DNA from: JAHJDR01 sp964609965
Lineage (GTDB): Bacteria; UBA10199; JADGCS01
DNA length: 64,000 nt
Reading direction: 5' to 3'
NCBI GenBank assembly: GCA_964609965.1
Contig: CAZSTS010000011.1
Coordinates: 1 to 64,000 of the forward strand
Under the pieces are notes generated by a model that was not told the origin of the DNA, searched no databases, and saw only the letters and a list, made by a program, of their open reading frames with translations. Position 1 is the first letter of the stretch. Each line of letters starts with the position of its first letter. The position numbers were made by a program, and so were the translations under genes. Shown here one piece after another: positions 46,219 to 54,598 of the stretch.

Positions 46219-46237
46219 CAGCATATGTATTATGCTG
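46219..46237 (+). other. Hairpin downstream of pilT
   Basis: A perfect seven-base stem (cagcata/tatgctg) with a five-base loop lies about 100 bases after the pilT stop. It may protect the 3' end or belong to the pilin leader. Confidence 0.35.
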
Positions 46238-46261
46238 TTATTTGGCCCCTTTTTTGAAAGC

Positions 46262-46282
46262 GGGTATTTTTTACCCTTTTTT
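46262..46282 (+). terminator. Probable terminator of pilT
   Basis: A five-base stem (gggta/taccc) with a T5 loop is followed by six T residues. The stem is short, but its position between pilT and the pilin genes supports it. Confidence 0.5.
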
Positions 46283-46348
46283 ATGCTTTTTAGATTGTCG
46301 TTTAACGTAAATTGGGTTTATCATTATTAATACGTTTGTTTTTGTATC

Positions 46349-46364
46349 AGGGAGGGGGTCCCTA
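46349..46364 (+). promoter_or_regulatory. G-rich leader motif of first pilin
   Basis: The sequence agggagggggtccct is shared almost exactly with the leader of the second pilin gene (47025-47040). It is partly palindromic (gggtccc). It lies 37 bases before the start codon. Confidence 0.5.
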
Positions 46365-46400
46365 ATACATTTAATAAACTATTAACCAAGGGGTATTTAT

Positions 46401-46763
46401 ATGAATAACAAAGGTTTTACACTAGTCGAATTGATCCTTGTGATCTCTATTATTGGTATTTTAGCTGTAACAGCTATTCCTAAATTCTATGACCTAACAG
46501 CAAGCGCCCAACAGGCTGCTGAAGACGGCATAGTTGCTGCTGTTCGTGCGGGTATCAATAACGCTTACATGAACAACCTAGCTGCTGGTAATGACTCATT
46601 CCCAGCAAACCTAGATGGTAACGCTACTGCAGCGTGTGCCACTTGTTTTGACACAGTGTTAAAGAACGGTATCTCTGATGGTTGGTCAAGAGCTGGTCAA
46701 GTTTACACAGCTCCTGATACCACAACTTATACATACACTCCAGCTAATGGTACCTTCCAATAA
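46401..46763 (+). CDS. Type IV pilin (MshA/PilA-like), copy 1
   Basis: A 120-residue prepilin with a short leader MNNKG, cleavage before Phe, and Glu5 of the mature chain in FTLVELILVISIIGILAV, the signature of PilD-processed pilins. The helix continues as PKFYDLTASAQQAAEDGIV. The compact globular head contains a cysteine pair (CATC). Its own promoter is likely, since it is flanked by terminators. The second pilin is closely similar. It probably forms the main fibre. Confidence 0.92.
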   Translation: MNNKGFTLVELILVISIIGILAVTAIPKFYDLTASAQQAAEDGIVAAVRAGINNAYMNNLAAGNDSFPANLDGNATAACATCFDTVLKNGISDGWSRAGQVYTAPDTTTYTYTPANGTFQ

Positions 46764-46790
46764 GCTTAGTGTTTAAAATATCTAATTTAA

Positions 46791-46823
46791 AGCCCGTTCA
46801 GTTTTCTGAGCGGGCTTTTTTTT
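46791..46823 (+). terminator. Rho-independent terminator of first pilin
   Basis: An eleven-base stem with one G-T wobble (agcccgttcag, 46791-46801; ctgagcgggct, 46806-46816) and a tttt loop runs into eight T residues. It is a textbook strong terminator. Confidence 0.93.
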
Positions 46824-47024
46824 GACAATTTTCTATAACACGCGCTCATGCTAACTAGAAAAAGCCTCACAAGATTCACCGAGAAACAAATCCTGTATTA
46901 CACGACAAAAGACAGCTAAACCCATGTTTTATAGCCTTTATTTTGATTAACCATTTTTTTTAAAATTCCTCTATCACAACGCCAAGGAATAGCTTATAAT
47001 AGAATAGTGTTTGCATTTTGCCAA

Positions 47025-47040
47025 AGGGAGGGGTCCCCAA
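47025..47040 (+). promoter_or_regulatory. G-rich leader motif of second pilin
   Basis: The sequence agggaggggtccccaa is near identical to the motif upstream of the first pilin. The core ggggtcccc is a perfect palindrome. It lies 36 bases before the start codon. Confidence 0.5.
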
Positions 47041-47076
47041 AGCAATTATCAAACACAAGATGTGAGGAAAAACAAA

Positions 47077-47448
47077 ATGAGCAACAAAGGATTCACACTA
47101 ATAGAATTAGTCCTGGTGATCTCTATTATTGGCATTCTGGCCATCATAGCCTACCCAAAATTCTATGACCTTACTGATAAAGCACAGCAAGCCTCAGAAG
47201 ACGGAGTTTCAGCTGCCGTACGCTCAGGCATCAACAATGCCTATATGAATAATCTTGCAAGCGGCAACAATGCTTTCCCGACTTCTTTAGGCACTGCTCT
47301 TAACGGCAACTGCACCCCATTGAACCCATGTTTTGATGGAGTGTTAGATGTTGGCATTACTGAAAACTGGTCAAAGGTAGGCAATATATATACTGGGCCA
47401 ACTGGACACCCGTACACTTTTGATAATGCGCTTGGGCTATTTCAATAA
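47077..47448 (+). CDS. Type IV pilin (MshA/PilA-like), copy 2
   Basis: A 123-residue prepilin read from the ATG at 47077, chosen because it gives the short leader MSNKG and a GTGAGG ribosome site. An in-frame upstream TTG would add 22 residues in front of the cleavage motif. The mature start is FTLIELVLVISIIGILAI. It is collinear with copy 1 (NNAYMNNLASGN against NNAYMNNLAAGN) and shares a C-terminal LFQ/TFQ end, with one cysteine pair moved (CTPLNPC). Probably a duplicated or minor pilin. Confidence 0.9.
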   Translation: MSNKGFTLIELVLVISIIGILAIIAYPKFYDLTDKAQQASEDGVSAAVRSGINNAYMNNLASGNNAFPTSLGTALNGNCTPLNPCFDGVLDVGITENWSKVGNIYTGPTGHPYTFDNALGLFQ

Positions 47449-47625
47449 AAGAAAATACATTTTTCCTAATTTAATCTGATCATATTTAATAATTTTCTTT
47501 TGAACCAGTTTACCTTCTTATTCCATCACCTCTCTGTGGAAAAAACAATTACCTGAAAATTTTCAATGGTTTACTTTCCTTTTTATTCATTGTATAGTAC
47601 AAACGATTTTGATTACATAACCAAA

Positions 47626-47724
47626 ATCCATATTTTGTTGTTTGTGTAAAACCTAATATGGATAGTGGATTAATGTGCAGCGGGACTTATCCACACATAG
47701 CTTTACAGCAAAACTGCGCATTAA
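47626..47724. promoter_or_regulatory. Two inverted repeats upstream of the pilus ATPase/TPR operon
   Basis: A perfect nine-base pair (atccatatt, 47626-47634; aatatggat, 47655-47663) is followed by a second pair (ttaatgtgcag, 47670-47680; ctgcgcattaa, 47714-47724, one mismatch). A consensus-matching ttatccaca (47687-47695) lies in the loop of the second. The layout suggests protein binding sites or leader structure. Confidence 0.4.
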
Positions 47725-47748
47725 CCGCTCTTGTTTGTGGAAAAACCT

Positions 47749-48567
47749 ATGTATGATACCTATTTTGGTTTTGATGAAAAACCTTTTACGCATACGCCAA
47801 ACACCAAGTTTCTCTACCTCTCTGATCAACATGAAGGCGTATTAAAAACACTGCTCTATGGCCTAGAATGCCGTATTGGCTTTATGCTGCTTACTGGTGA
47901 AGTTGGCTCTGGCAAAACAACCATTATCAGAACTCTACTTAATCTCACTGGAAACTCAATTGAAACATGTTTCATTTTTAACCCTCTCTTTAACACCCTC
48001 GACCTTGTAAGAAGTATTAACAGGGACTTTGGGAACGACTGGGAAACAAACTCTTTGCAAAAACAGATTGATGTCCTCAATCAATATCTTCTAAAAATAA
48101 ACCAAGAAGGAAAAACAGCCACACTCATCATCGATGAAAGCCAAAACCTTTCATTTGAAGCCCTCGAAATGATAAGAATGCTTTCCAACCTAGAAACCGA
48201 ATCTGACAAGCTTCTCAACATCATCTTGGTTGGCCAGCCAGAGCTAGAGGAAAAACTAGCCGCAAAAAGCCTTCGACAACTCTCACAACGCATTCAAATT
48301 CATGTAAAATTGAAACCATTAGATTATCAACAAACAAGTGGGTATATTCAGCACCGTCTTAATATTTCAGGATCAAAAGTCGCCGCCTATTTTGAAAAAG
48401 ACGCTATTAAAAAAATATATAAAAAATCTCGTGGAATTCCTAGGCTCATTAATAGTATCTGTGATTTGAGTCTTATGGCGGCTTATTGTTTAAATACACG
48501 TGTCATTGATAATAAAGTAATTAACCGAGCCCTAAAAGAGGTCCCAAGTTATGTCGCTCATCCTTGA
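47749..48567 (+). CDS. ExeA/MshM-like AAA ATPase
   Basis: A 272-residue AAA ATPase read from the ATG at 47749 (MYDTYFGFDEKPFTHTPN, the classic ExeA/MshM start). Walker A is LTGEVGSGKTTIIRTL, Walker B is TLIIDESQNLS, and sensor I lies in NIILVGQPELEEKL. RQLSQRIQIHVKLKPL and RGIPRLINSICD complete the family signature. In MSHA and type II secretion systems this ATPase works with a peptidoglycan-linked partner (ExeB/MshN) to help place the secretin. It overlaps the next gene by 17 bases. Confidence 0.9.
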   Translation: MYDTYFGFDEKPFTHTPNTKFLYLSDQHEGVLKTLLYGLECRIGFMLLTGEVGSGKTTIIRTLLNLTGNSIETCFIFNPLFNTLDLVRSINRDFGNDWETNSLQKQIDVLNQYLLKINQEGKTATLIIDESQNLSFEALEMIRMLSNLETESDKLLNIILVGQPELEEKLAAKSLRQLSQRIQIHVKLKPLDYQQTSGYIQHRLNISGSKVAAYFEKDAIKKIYKKSRGIPRLINSICDLSLMAAYCLNTRVIDNKVINRALKEVPSYVAHP

Positions 48568-49387
48568 TGCTTTAAAAAAAACCGAATCCTCCAAAGATAA
48601 AACTGAAACCCAACTAGAATCCCAGGAAGAAATCACTGGATCGTCCACAGGAACCTTTAATCCACAACCAGAAACAAACAACACGGCAAAAGCCCCTTTT
48701 CTAGATAATACAAAAAAGCGTATTTTGCTTTTTGCTGGGCTTGCTTTACTTGGGTTTGGTATTATTATTTACATAGCCTTTAGCCGAGGACTGACCGCTC
48801 TTTTCCAATTTGGAAAATCGAACACCCCTCAGGTTTCGAGCACCATAACCGTTAAAAAAACACCTCTCACAAATCCCATTGATGAAAAAAAGAAAAAAGA
48901 CCAAGAAGTCATTAATCTTAAAAAAGAAGCTATAGCACTCTATCAATCATCAAAATACCTCGAAAGCTCTGAGGTCTATAAAAAGCTAGTTAACATCTTA
49001 CCAGCCAACCCCGAAATCTATAACAACTATGGCCTAAGCTTAAAAAAGGCAGGAAAAACATCCGAAGCAAAACAAGTCTACCAAATTGCACTGGCCTTGA
49101 ATGAGAACTACCCTGAAGGACTAAATAATCTCGCTACTATTGAAATCTCTGAGCAAAAATACAACGAAGCCAAACGACACCTAGAAAAGGCATTAGAAAT
49201 AAAATCTAATTATATTGATGCACACCTACACTTGGCAATTTGTCTAGAAAAAATGGGCGACCTCTATGATGCCATTACGCATTATCAAAACTTTCTTGAT
49301 TATTCTGAGGGCAAAGTTAGTCGAACAATTAGATTACAAGTAGAAAACAGGCTCTCGACATTAAGAGATGAACTTGTAGCCAAGTAG
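48551..49387 (+). CDS. ExeB/MshN-like TPR protein
   Basis: A 278-residue protein. The first residues MSLILDALKKTESSKD match the cytoplasmic start of ExeB/GspB and MshN. A single membrane helix is at about 57-77 (RILLFAGLALLGFGIIIYIAF), so the rest is periplasmic. Four or so tetratricopeptide repeats follow (YLESSEVYKKLVNILPANPEIYNNYG, AKQVYQIALALNENYPEGLNNLA and further). It probably partners the preceding ATPase and the secretin. It overlaps the ATPase gene by 17 bases and is followed by pilM after 17 bases. Confidence 0.82.
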   Translation: MSLILDALKKTESSKDKTETQLESQEEITGSSTGTFNPQPETNNTAKAPFLDNTKKRILLFAGLALLGFGIIIYIAFSRGLTALFQFGKSNTPQVSSTITVKKTPLTNPIDEKKKKDQEVINLKKEAIALYQSSKYLESSEVYKKLVNILPANPEIYNNYGLSLKKAGKTSEAKQVYQIALALNENYPEGLNNLATIEISEQKYNEAKRHLEKALEIKSNYIDAHLHLAICLEKMGDLYDAITHYQNFLDYSEGKVSRTIRLQVENRLSTLRDELVAK

Positions 49388-49404
49388 AAGGAGCTCCCTA
49401 GAAC

Positions 49405-50331
49405 ATGCTTAGTCTGAAAAAACAAAAAAACATTCTTGGCCTTGATATAGGAAGCAAGGTCACAAAAGCAGTTCAAATTTCATTTATTGGCGCAGAAAAA
49501 CCTGCCATTCATATCTGTAAAATGATGCCCTCTGGATTATTAGACGAGGGATTTGAAGGAAATCTCAAAACATTTCTTAAAGACAACAAAATCTCAACCC
49601 CTCTCGTTGCCTGTTCTGTAGATGATGCTTCTATTAAAATTCGAAAAATGGAACTCCCTAAAATGCCCGAAGCAGACCTAAAAGAGGCTATCAAGTGGAA
49701 CCTAAGAGACCTTGTAGAGGGTGAAACCGATAACTTTATAGTTAATTATTCCATTATTTCCGAAATCCCCGATGATGATTCAGCTCCTATGGACATTGTG
49801 GCTTACGCAATAATGCAAGATGTTATCGTAGAGTACAAAGAAAGATTGCTACGCTTGGGACTAGAACCTTTCTTTATTGAACCTGCTGCTGTCACACTAG
49901 CTTCAACCTTGGATCGCTGCCATGGCGATGACGATAATTATATTGCAGGCATTAATATTGGTTATAAAACATCTCTTTTCTATGTTATTGGAAAACGTCT
50001 TTTTCTTTTTTCAAGACCCATGCCTGGCATCAACATCGAAACGCAAAAAAAAGAAAGTGAAACCTTTAATCAAAAGCTCGGTTTAGAAATTCAAAAGTCG
50101 ATCGATACCTTTAAAGTAAATTTTAAGATGGAAGACATCAACCACCTTTATTTATCTGGTGGTGGCGCAACGCTTCCGGGGCTCGCTGACTATTTAAAAC
50201 AAAACCTTGGCTTAGCTGTAGACATATTAAACCCTTTTATCTCCTTGAGCTATGCAGACACACTTGACAAAGATATAATACCGTCAATGTTTGTACAAGC
50301 TGTTGGACTATCTTACATACAATCACAATGA
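49405..50331 (+). CDS. pilM: Type IV pilus assembly protein PilM (MshI-like)
   Basis: A 308-residue actin-fold protein of the inner-membrane alignment complex. The start KKQKNILGLDIGSKVTKAVQIS gives the phosphate-1 loop, and LYLSGGGATLPGLADYLK near residue 248 the second nucleotide loop. The motif KMELPKMPEADLKEAIKWNL is typical of PilM. It binds the N-terminus of PilN, encoded immediately downstream with a four-base overlap. Confidence 0.93.
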   Translation: MLSLKKQKNILGLDIGSKVTKAVQISFIGAEKPAIHICKMMPSGLLDEGFEGNLKTFLKDNKISTPLVACSVDDASIKIRKMELPKMPEADLKEAIKWNLRDLVEGETDNFIVNYSIISEIPDDDSAPMDIVAYAIMQDVIVEYKERLLRLGLEPFFIEPAAVTLASTLDRCHGDDDNYIAGINIGYKTSLFYVIGKRLFLFSRPMPGINIETQKKESETFNQKLGLEIQKSIDTFKVNFKMEDINHLYLSGGGATLPGLADYLKQNLGLAVDILNPFISLSYADTLDKDIIPSMFVQAVGLSYIQSQ

Positions 50332-50963
50332 TTAAACGAATCAACCTAATAGAAAAACAGCCCTTTTCCTTTACTTATCTCAGACTTATTCAGATAGGCA
50401 TGATATTCGTTCTTTTTACAGCCGTTTTGGTTGGTTACGAAATATTCCACACCAAACTATTAGAAGGTAAAATTAAAAACGCAAACACTGTTATTAAAAA
50501 CCTTGAGGAACAACGCGATCAACTCATGAAAAAACCTGTAAAAGAAAAAGTTTCTGTCGGAGAGTACCAGGAGCTTCTCTACCGTATAGAACATGTACCC
50601 TCATGGTCTAAGCTTGTTCTTAATGTTACAAGAAGCCTCCCAAACACACTTTGGTTAACAAATTTTAAATCCGTAGGGGGCTTTTCTTTGTCGAGTGACC
50701 CTGCATCAACCAAAGGCAAAAAAAACAAATCAAAATCTAAAAAAGACAAAAAAAACTCAAAACCCGAAACCTCAAACAAAACCATTACAACCAATTATAA
50801 GCTCGAAATTAGCGGACTGAGTTCTTCAATGAAGCATGTGACTGAACTGTCATCAACGCTTACACAAACAAAACACTTAAAGAACATTAAGGCTGAATCT
50901 CAAAAACAGTCTTATGGATATTCTTTTATAATTATTGGAGAAATAGATACCGATGTTAAGTAG
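50328..50963 (+). CDS. pilN: Type IV pilus assembly protein PilN (MshJ-like)
   Basis: A 211-residue bitopic protein. The start MIKRINLIEKQPFSF is the PilM-binding INLI motif. One membrane helix follows (about 21-43, LIQIGMIFVLFTAVLVGYEIF), then a periplasmic coiled coil and a ferredoxin-like domain. A basic stretch of Lys-rich sequence around residues 128-150 (KGKKNKSKSKKDKKNSK) interrupts it; this is unusual. It overlaps pilM by four bases and pilO by eleven. Confidence 0.87.
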   Translation: MIKRINLIEKQPFSFTYLRLIQIGMIFVLFTAVLVGYEIFHTKLLEGKIKNANTVIKNLEEQRDQLMKKPVKEKVSVGEYQELLYRIEHVPSWSKLVLNVTRSLPNTLWLTNFKSVGGFSLSSDPASTKGKKNKSKSKKDKKNSKPETSNKTITTNYKLEISGLSSSMKHVTELSSTLTQTKHLKNIKAESQKQSYGYSFIIIGEIDTDVK

Positions 50964-51558
50964 CCAACTGTCAAAACAAGCAAAAGTGAGAGAAACCATT
51001 ATGATTCTAGCTATCATAGCTGGAATACTTTATCTTGCTTTTGATTATCTGTATTTTCCAAAAAAAGAAAAAAACACTGAGCTCATCGAACAAATCAGCG
51101 CCCTAACAGAACGAGAAGCCTCTATTAGAAAGCTCATGAAAGCCCTAGAGCAACGACACACAAAAATGCAAGACGAGGTAAAACAACAATCTCTTACAAC
51201 AAAATCAAAAGACACACGAATTCTCATGATAACAAAATATAAAAAGTCTCTTTATAAAAACGTGTCGGACTTTTTAAACTCTGTCATGCAACAAACGTAT
51301 CAGTCTTCTGTAAATGTTGACGCCATAAAACAAGATACCCCCAAAGAAAAAAAGGGATATGAAGAAACGGGATTTTCCCTAAAATTTAATGGTAGATTCC
51401 CAAATATTATAGATTTTATACAGAACTTAGAGTCAATTCCCGCTCTCATTACACTCGATACGCTTGAAATTCGTGTGAGCAAATTAGACGTGAACATGGT
51501 CAATGTAGATATTGCGGGAACCTTTTTTAAACTGGAGAATGCCAATGCATTATATTAA
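50953..51558 (+). CDS. pilO: Type IV pilus assembly protein PilO-like
   Basis: A 201-residue bitopic protein with a membrane helix at about 17-35 (IMILAIIAGILYLAFDYLYF), a coiled coil (about 40-80) and a periplasmic ferredoxin-like domain (about 120-200, ending in LEIRVSKLDVNMVNVDIAGTF). Sequence similarity across PilO is low, so the call rests on size, topology and the pilM-N-O-Q order. It overlaps pilN by eleven bases and the secretin gene by fourteen. Confidence 0.82.
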   Translation: MLSSQLSKQAKVRETIMILAIIAGILYLAFDYLYFPKKEKNTELIEQISALTEREASIRKLMKALEQRHTKMQDEVKQQSLTTKSKDTRILMITKYKKSLYKNVSDFLNSVMQQTYQSSVNVDAIKQDTPKEKKGYEETGFSLKFNGRFPNIIDFIQNLESIPALITLDTLEIRVSKLDVNMVNVDIAGTFFKLENANALY

Positions 51559-53326
51559 AAACAGGGGTTTTCTTATCTCCCTTTTGTTGTTTTTGCTTTT
51601 ATTTACCTGTTATCAGCCATTAGCTAATGCAAAACAAAATCCACCAGACACTTCTAAACAAACACAGGCGCTCGTACAACCCAGCCAATCAACAACACTT
51701 CAAAACACCCCCTCACAAATATCTTCCAGTGTTCCCCTAGTAACAGCCGATGAAATTTCTCTAGAAGATCTTGATAAATCATTTTCTGATCTCGCCCTTG
51801 ATGAACTGACAGGAACAAAAACATCAGGAACAAGAAACCCCTTTGCTCCAGGCATTGTCGAAGAACAATCTGATCCCTCATCATTGATCATACAAGGCAT
51901 AGCTGTCGGCCCAAAAAAATCTTTTGTTCTCATATCAGGACAAATTTTTACAGTAGGTGATCGTATTGGTTATTACACTATTACCGAAATCAAACCAGGA
52001 AAGATGATATTAACCCAACTCGAAGATAAATACATTGTCAAGATGGAGGGATACTCACAATCTATAAAAAAGAGACACCTAGGAAAATATTTTATAAAAT
52101 TTAATAATGCTGACATCAAAAAAACATTAGAGCTTTTAGCTGCTGCAGGCGACATCAATATAATTGTTCCAGAAGCAACAACAGGAAAAGTTTCGGTTTC
52201 CTTTTACAATACAGATATCATGGACTCTTTGGCTTCAATACTTCGCGTCAACAGCCTTGAGTATGCTATCGAAAACGACATTTTGAGAGTTGGTCCAGCC
52301 ACACAATTTACCGATGATTCAGATCTAAAAGCAATGACCATTCCACTCAATTACGCAACAGCTTCTGAAATGCAAAAGCCCATCCAAACTCTTTTATCAA
52401 AACGTGGCGCCACTATTGCAGACGACAGAACCAATACAGTCATTGTCAAAGACCATGCCAATGTTCTTGATAATATCAGAAGATTTTTGGGCAGCATCGA
52501 TAAGCAAGATCCTCAGGTATCTATTGAGGCAAAGGTCATCGACGCTTCAAAAAACTTCTCGAGAGCCTTAGGCATTCAATGGGGATTTTCATCTGGACCC
52601 AACAATGTTGTCCTGCGTGGAAATCAAGATGCTGGCGCTATTACATCAGGAGCCACGCCTGGTACAATGGTAAACCTAGGCCCTACACTAACTCCCACAA
52701 GCGGATTTAACGTGCTAGTAGGCCGCTTACCAGGAAATACAAATCTCGAAATGCAATTAGGTGCCGCTGAATCCACAGGTCAAATCCGTATTATTTCAAA
52801 ACCAAATGTAACAACGATTAATAATAAGACTGCCAAAATACGTAGTGGACTAAAAATTTATGTTAAAATCGAAGGAGGCACTGACGAAGGGCCCACTTTA
52901 CAAGAAATTGAAACCGGCATTGAACTAAAAGTAACACCACAAATCACACTTAATCGTATGATCAAAATGGATCTCGAAGCCATACAAAGTGAAGCTGACT
53001 TTTCTAGAACTGTAGATGGCATTCCCTCGATTATTGACAACACAGCTAAAACAACTGTGCTCGTTCCAGACGGCGAAACAGCCGTCATTGGTGGTCTTTT
53101 AAAGGTAAACACTAACCGAGAAAAACGAGGCGTGCCAGGCATTAGCAAGGTTCCTGTCTTAGGTTGGCTGTTTAAAAGCACCAGGCGTTCAAAAGAAAGC
53201 AAAGAGCTCATGATTTTTATCACTCCAAAAATTCTCGATGCTAAACACTTTAAAATTGAAGGAAACGAAAGCCATGACCTAACAGTGAATGACGCTATTA
53301 CCGAGATCACTGAAGTCACCCAATAA
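51545..53326 (+). CDS. pilQ: Type IV pilus secretin with PilP-like N-terminal domain
   Basis: A 593-residue outer-membrane secretin. The start at 51545 is preferred over the ATG at 51539 because GGAG lies seven bases upstream. After the signal peptide comes a PilP/GspC-type HR-like domain (about 95-165: TRNPFAP, IIQGIAVGPKKSFVLISGQIFTVGD). An STN-like domain (about 180-250, KKTLELLAAAGDINIIVPE) and a secretin N-domain follow. The C-terminal secretin core has the LVPDGETAVIGGLLK and VPVLGWLFKS signatures. AMIN domains usual in PilQ are not seen. No separate pilP exists here. Confidence 0.88.
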   Translation: MHYIKNRGFLISLLLFLLLFTCYQPLANAKQNPPDTSKQTQALVQPSQSTTLQNTPSQISSSVPLVTADEISLEDLDKSFSDLALDELTGTKTSGTRNPFAPGIVEEQSDPSSLIIQGIAVGPKKSFVLISGQIFTVGDRIGYYTITEIKPGKMILTQLEDKYIVKMEGYSQSIKKRHLGKYFIKFNNADIKKTLELLAAAGDINIIVPEATTGKVSVSFYNTDIMDSLASILRVNSLEYAIENDILRVGPATQFTDDSDLKAMTIPLNYATASEMQKPIQTLLSKRGATIADDRTNTVIVKDHANVLDNIRRFLGSIDKQDPQVSIEAKVIDASKNFSRALGIQWGFSSGPNNVVLRGNQDAGAITSGATPGTMVNLGPTLTPTSGFNVLVGRLPGNTNLEMQLGAAESTGQIRIISKPNVTTINNKTAKIRSGLKIYVKIEGGTDEGPTLQEIETGIELKVTPQITLNRMIKMDLEAIQSEADFSRTVDGIPSIIDNTAKTTVLVPDGETAVIGGLLKVNTNREKRGVPGISKVPVLGWLFKSTRRSKESKELMIFITPKILDAKHFKIEGNESHDLTVNDAITEITEVTQ

Positions 53327-53343
53327 TTATAATACAACTTATC

Positions 53344-53378
53344 AAAAAAAAAGGCTGGCTCACATTAGAACCAGCCTT
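53344..53378 (-). terminator. Rho-independent terminator for the leftward barrel gene
   Basis: An eight-base perfect stem (aaggctgg, 53351-53358; ccagcctt, 53371-53378) with a twelve-base loop. On the reverse strand it runs into a T-rich stretch (complement of the A-run 53344-53352). It is oriented for the outer-membrane protein gene; it may also act weakly on the secretin transcript. Confidence 0.8.
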
Positions 53379-53407
53379 CTCGACTCTCTCCTTACAAAAA
53401 ACCTATA

Positions 53408-54577
53408 TTAGAAACCTGCTGCTAGCTGAAGAGCAAACATACGTGATTGCTTTTGAATGGTTCTTTGAGCAATTTCTTTTCCATAAGTAGCAAGGTTCAT
53501 TTTGAAATATTTGAAGTCTAAACCAAGGCCACCTGTGACATACATTTGATTCATACCAACTCTTAAAGAAACAGATCTGAGTACTTTGCTAATTTCTGGC
53601 CATGTGACTTCGTAACCAACATGAAACTTTGTAAGAAAGTCACCACGGTACTCAAGGTCGCGAACATCGATAGCTAAAATTGATTTGAATTTATAGAAAT
53701 CAGGGTGAACAGCCATACCAAATGTCATTGATTCATTTTGTCTTCCAACAGGATCACCTGCAAAAAAACGGGTGTGGCCGATATCTTGGACAGTAAAAGC
53801 AAACATTGGTTTTAAGTAATCCCAAACCTTACCCCTAAAAGGAGGTGAGCCTTTAAAACCTACATCAACACCAATACCAAAACCAAATGACATGTAATCA
53901 ATGATGTCATTAAAGTTGGCTGTTGAAATCACATCTCTTTGTGTAATGGTTTCGTCCACAAGATAGCGCTCCATAAATTTGACCGCTATACCGGCTTGTA
54001 GGTGATCGTCAAAAAAACTATAGGCTGTCCCTAATTGCAATCCTGCCTGTCCAAGAATTTCGATATCGACTGTGCTAGAAGCAGGGTTAAGTAGAGCCAC
54101 AACACCGTGAGCTTCGTAAAAAAGTGATGCTGAAATGTATTTATACATCATAGTTACGATATTGCCGCGAGCAGCAACTTCTTCGTAACGACCTGTGTTG
54201 GCAGCTGCAAAAGCATCTAAAACATTGATTTTGGCCGCGTCGCCAGCAGCATCATCAATATTATTAGCCAAATTAGGGACATCATTAATTAAATAGTCTA
54301 GTGATTTGTATGAAAATTCTACTGTGGGCAATAGGAATTGAAAATGAAACTCTTGTGGAAAATCATTAATAGCTGCTGGATTATAAAAGATCGCATTTTC
54401 ATCTGTGCCCTTTACAGCAACAAAAGCCCCTCCCATACCTTGAGGCCTAACTCCTTGCATCATACGAGGTGTTGAGCGCAAAACCATGGTTTGAGCTTCT
54501 GCTGATTGGCTTGTTATCAAATTAATCGAAAAAACAAAGCCAAGTACAAGTGTGATTAATATTACTTTTCTAAACAT
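53408..54577 (-). CDS. Outer-membrane beta-barrel protein, PorV/FadL-like
   Basis: A 389-residue exported protein: signal peptide with SQSAEAQ at about residue 25, then the PorV/TraF-like hallmark RPQGMGGAFVAVKGTDENAIFYNPAA, where the glycine-rich stretch and NPAA are typical. Regular amphipathic strands continue to a C-terminal aromatic residue (AAGF), as in barrels inserted by BamA. The cargo or ligand is unknown. AAGGGGGA precedes the start, and a lipoprotein gene lies 21 bases upstream on the same strand. Confidence 0.8.
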   Translation of the reverse strand: MFRKVILITLVLGFVFSINLITSQSAEAQTMVLRSTPRMMQGVRPQGMGGAFVAVKGTDENAIFYNPAAINDFPQEFHFQFLLPTVEFSYKSLDYLINDVPNLANNIDDAAGDAAKINVLDAFAAANTGRYEEVAARGNIVTMMYKYISASLFYEAHGVVALLNPASSTVDIEILGQAGLQLGTAYSFFDDHLQAGIAVKFMERYLVDETITQRDVISTANFNDIIDYMSFGFGIGVDVGFKGSPPFRGKVWDYLKPMFAFTVQDIGHTRFFAGDPVGRQNESMTFGMAVHPDFYKFKSILAIDVRDLEYRGDFLTKFHVGYEVTWPEISKVLRSVSLRVGMNQMYVTGGLGLDFKYFKMNLATYGKEIAQRTIQKQSRMFALQLAAGF

Positions 54578-54598
54578 GAGGAATCCCCCTTTTAATTA

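Larger units (their letters stand above)
46764..47076. other. Intergenic region between the two pilin genes, 313 bases
   Basis: It holds a strong terminator at its left end and, at its right end, a candidate -10 (tataat, 46995-47000), the G-rich leader motif (47025-47040) and a gtgagg ribosome site before the ATG at 47077. Thus the second pilin is transcribed separately. The middle is AT-rich and contains nothing I recognise. Confidence 0.5.

Noticed and set aside
47011..47076. Upstream TTG start for the second pilin
   Set aside because: It would place 22 additional residues before the prepilin cleavage motif and includes the G-rich leader motif; the ATG at 47077 gives a normal leader.
47687..47695. 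ttatccaca, a perfect DnaA-box consensus, and a second one on the reverse strand at 28034-28042
   Set aside because: Single isolated boxes, with no cluster, no AT-rich unwinding element and no dnaA, dnaN or gidA genes nearby; not evidence for a replication origin.
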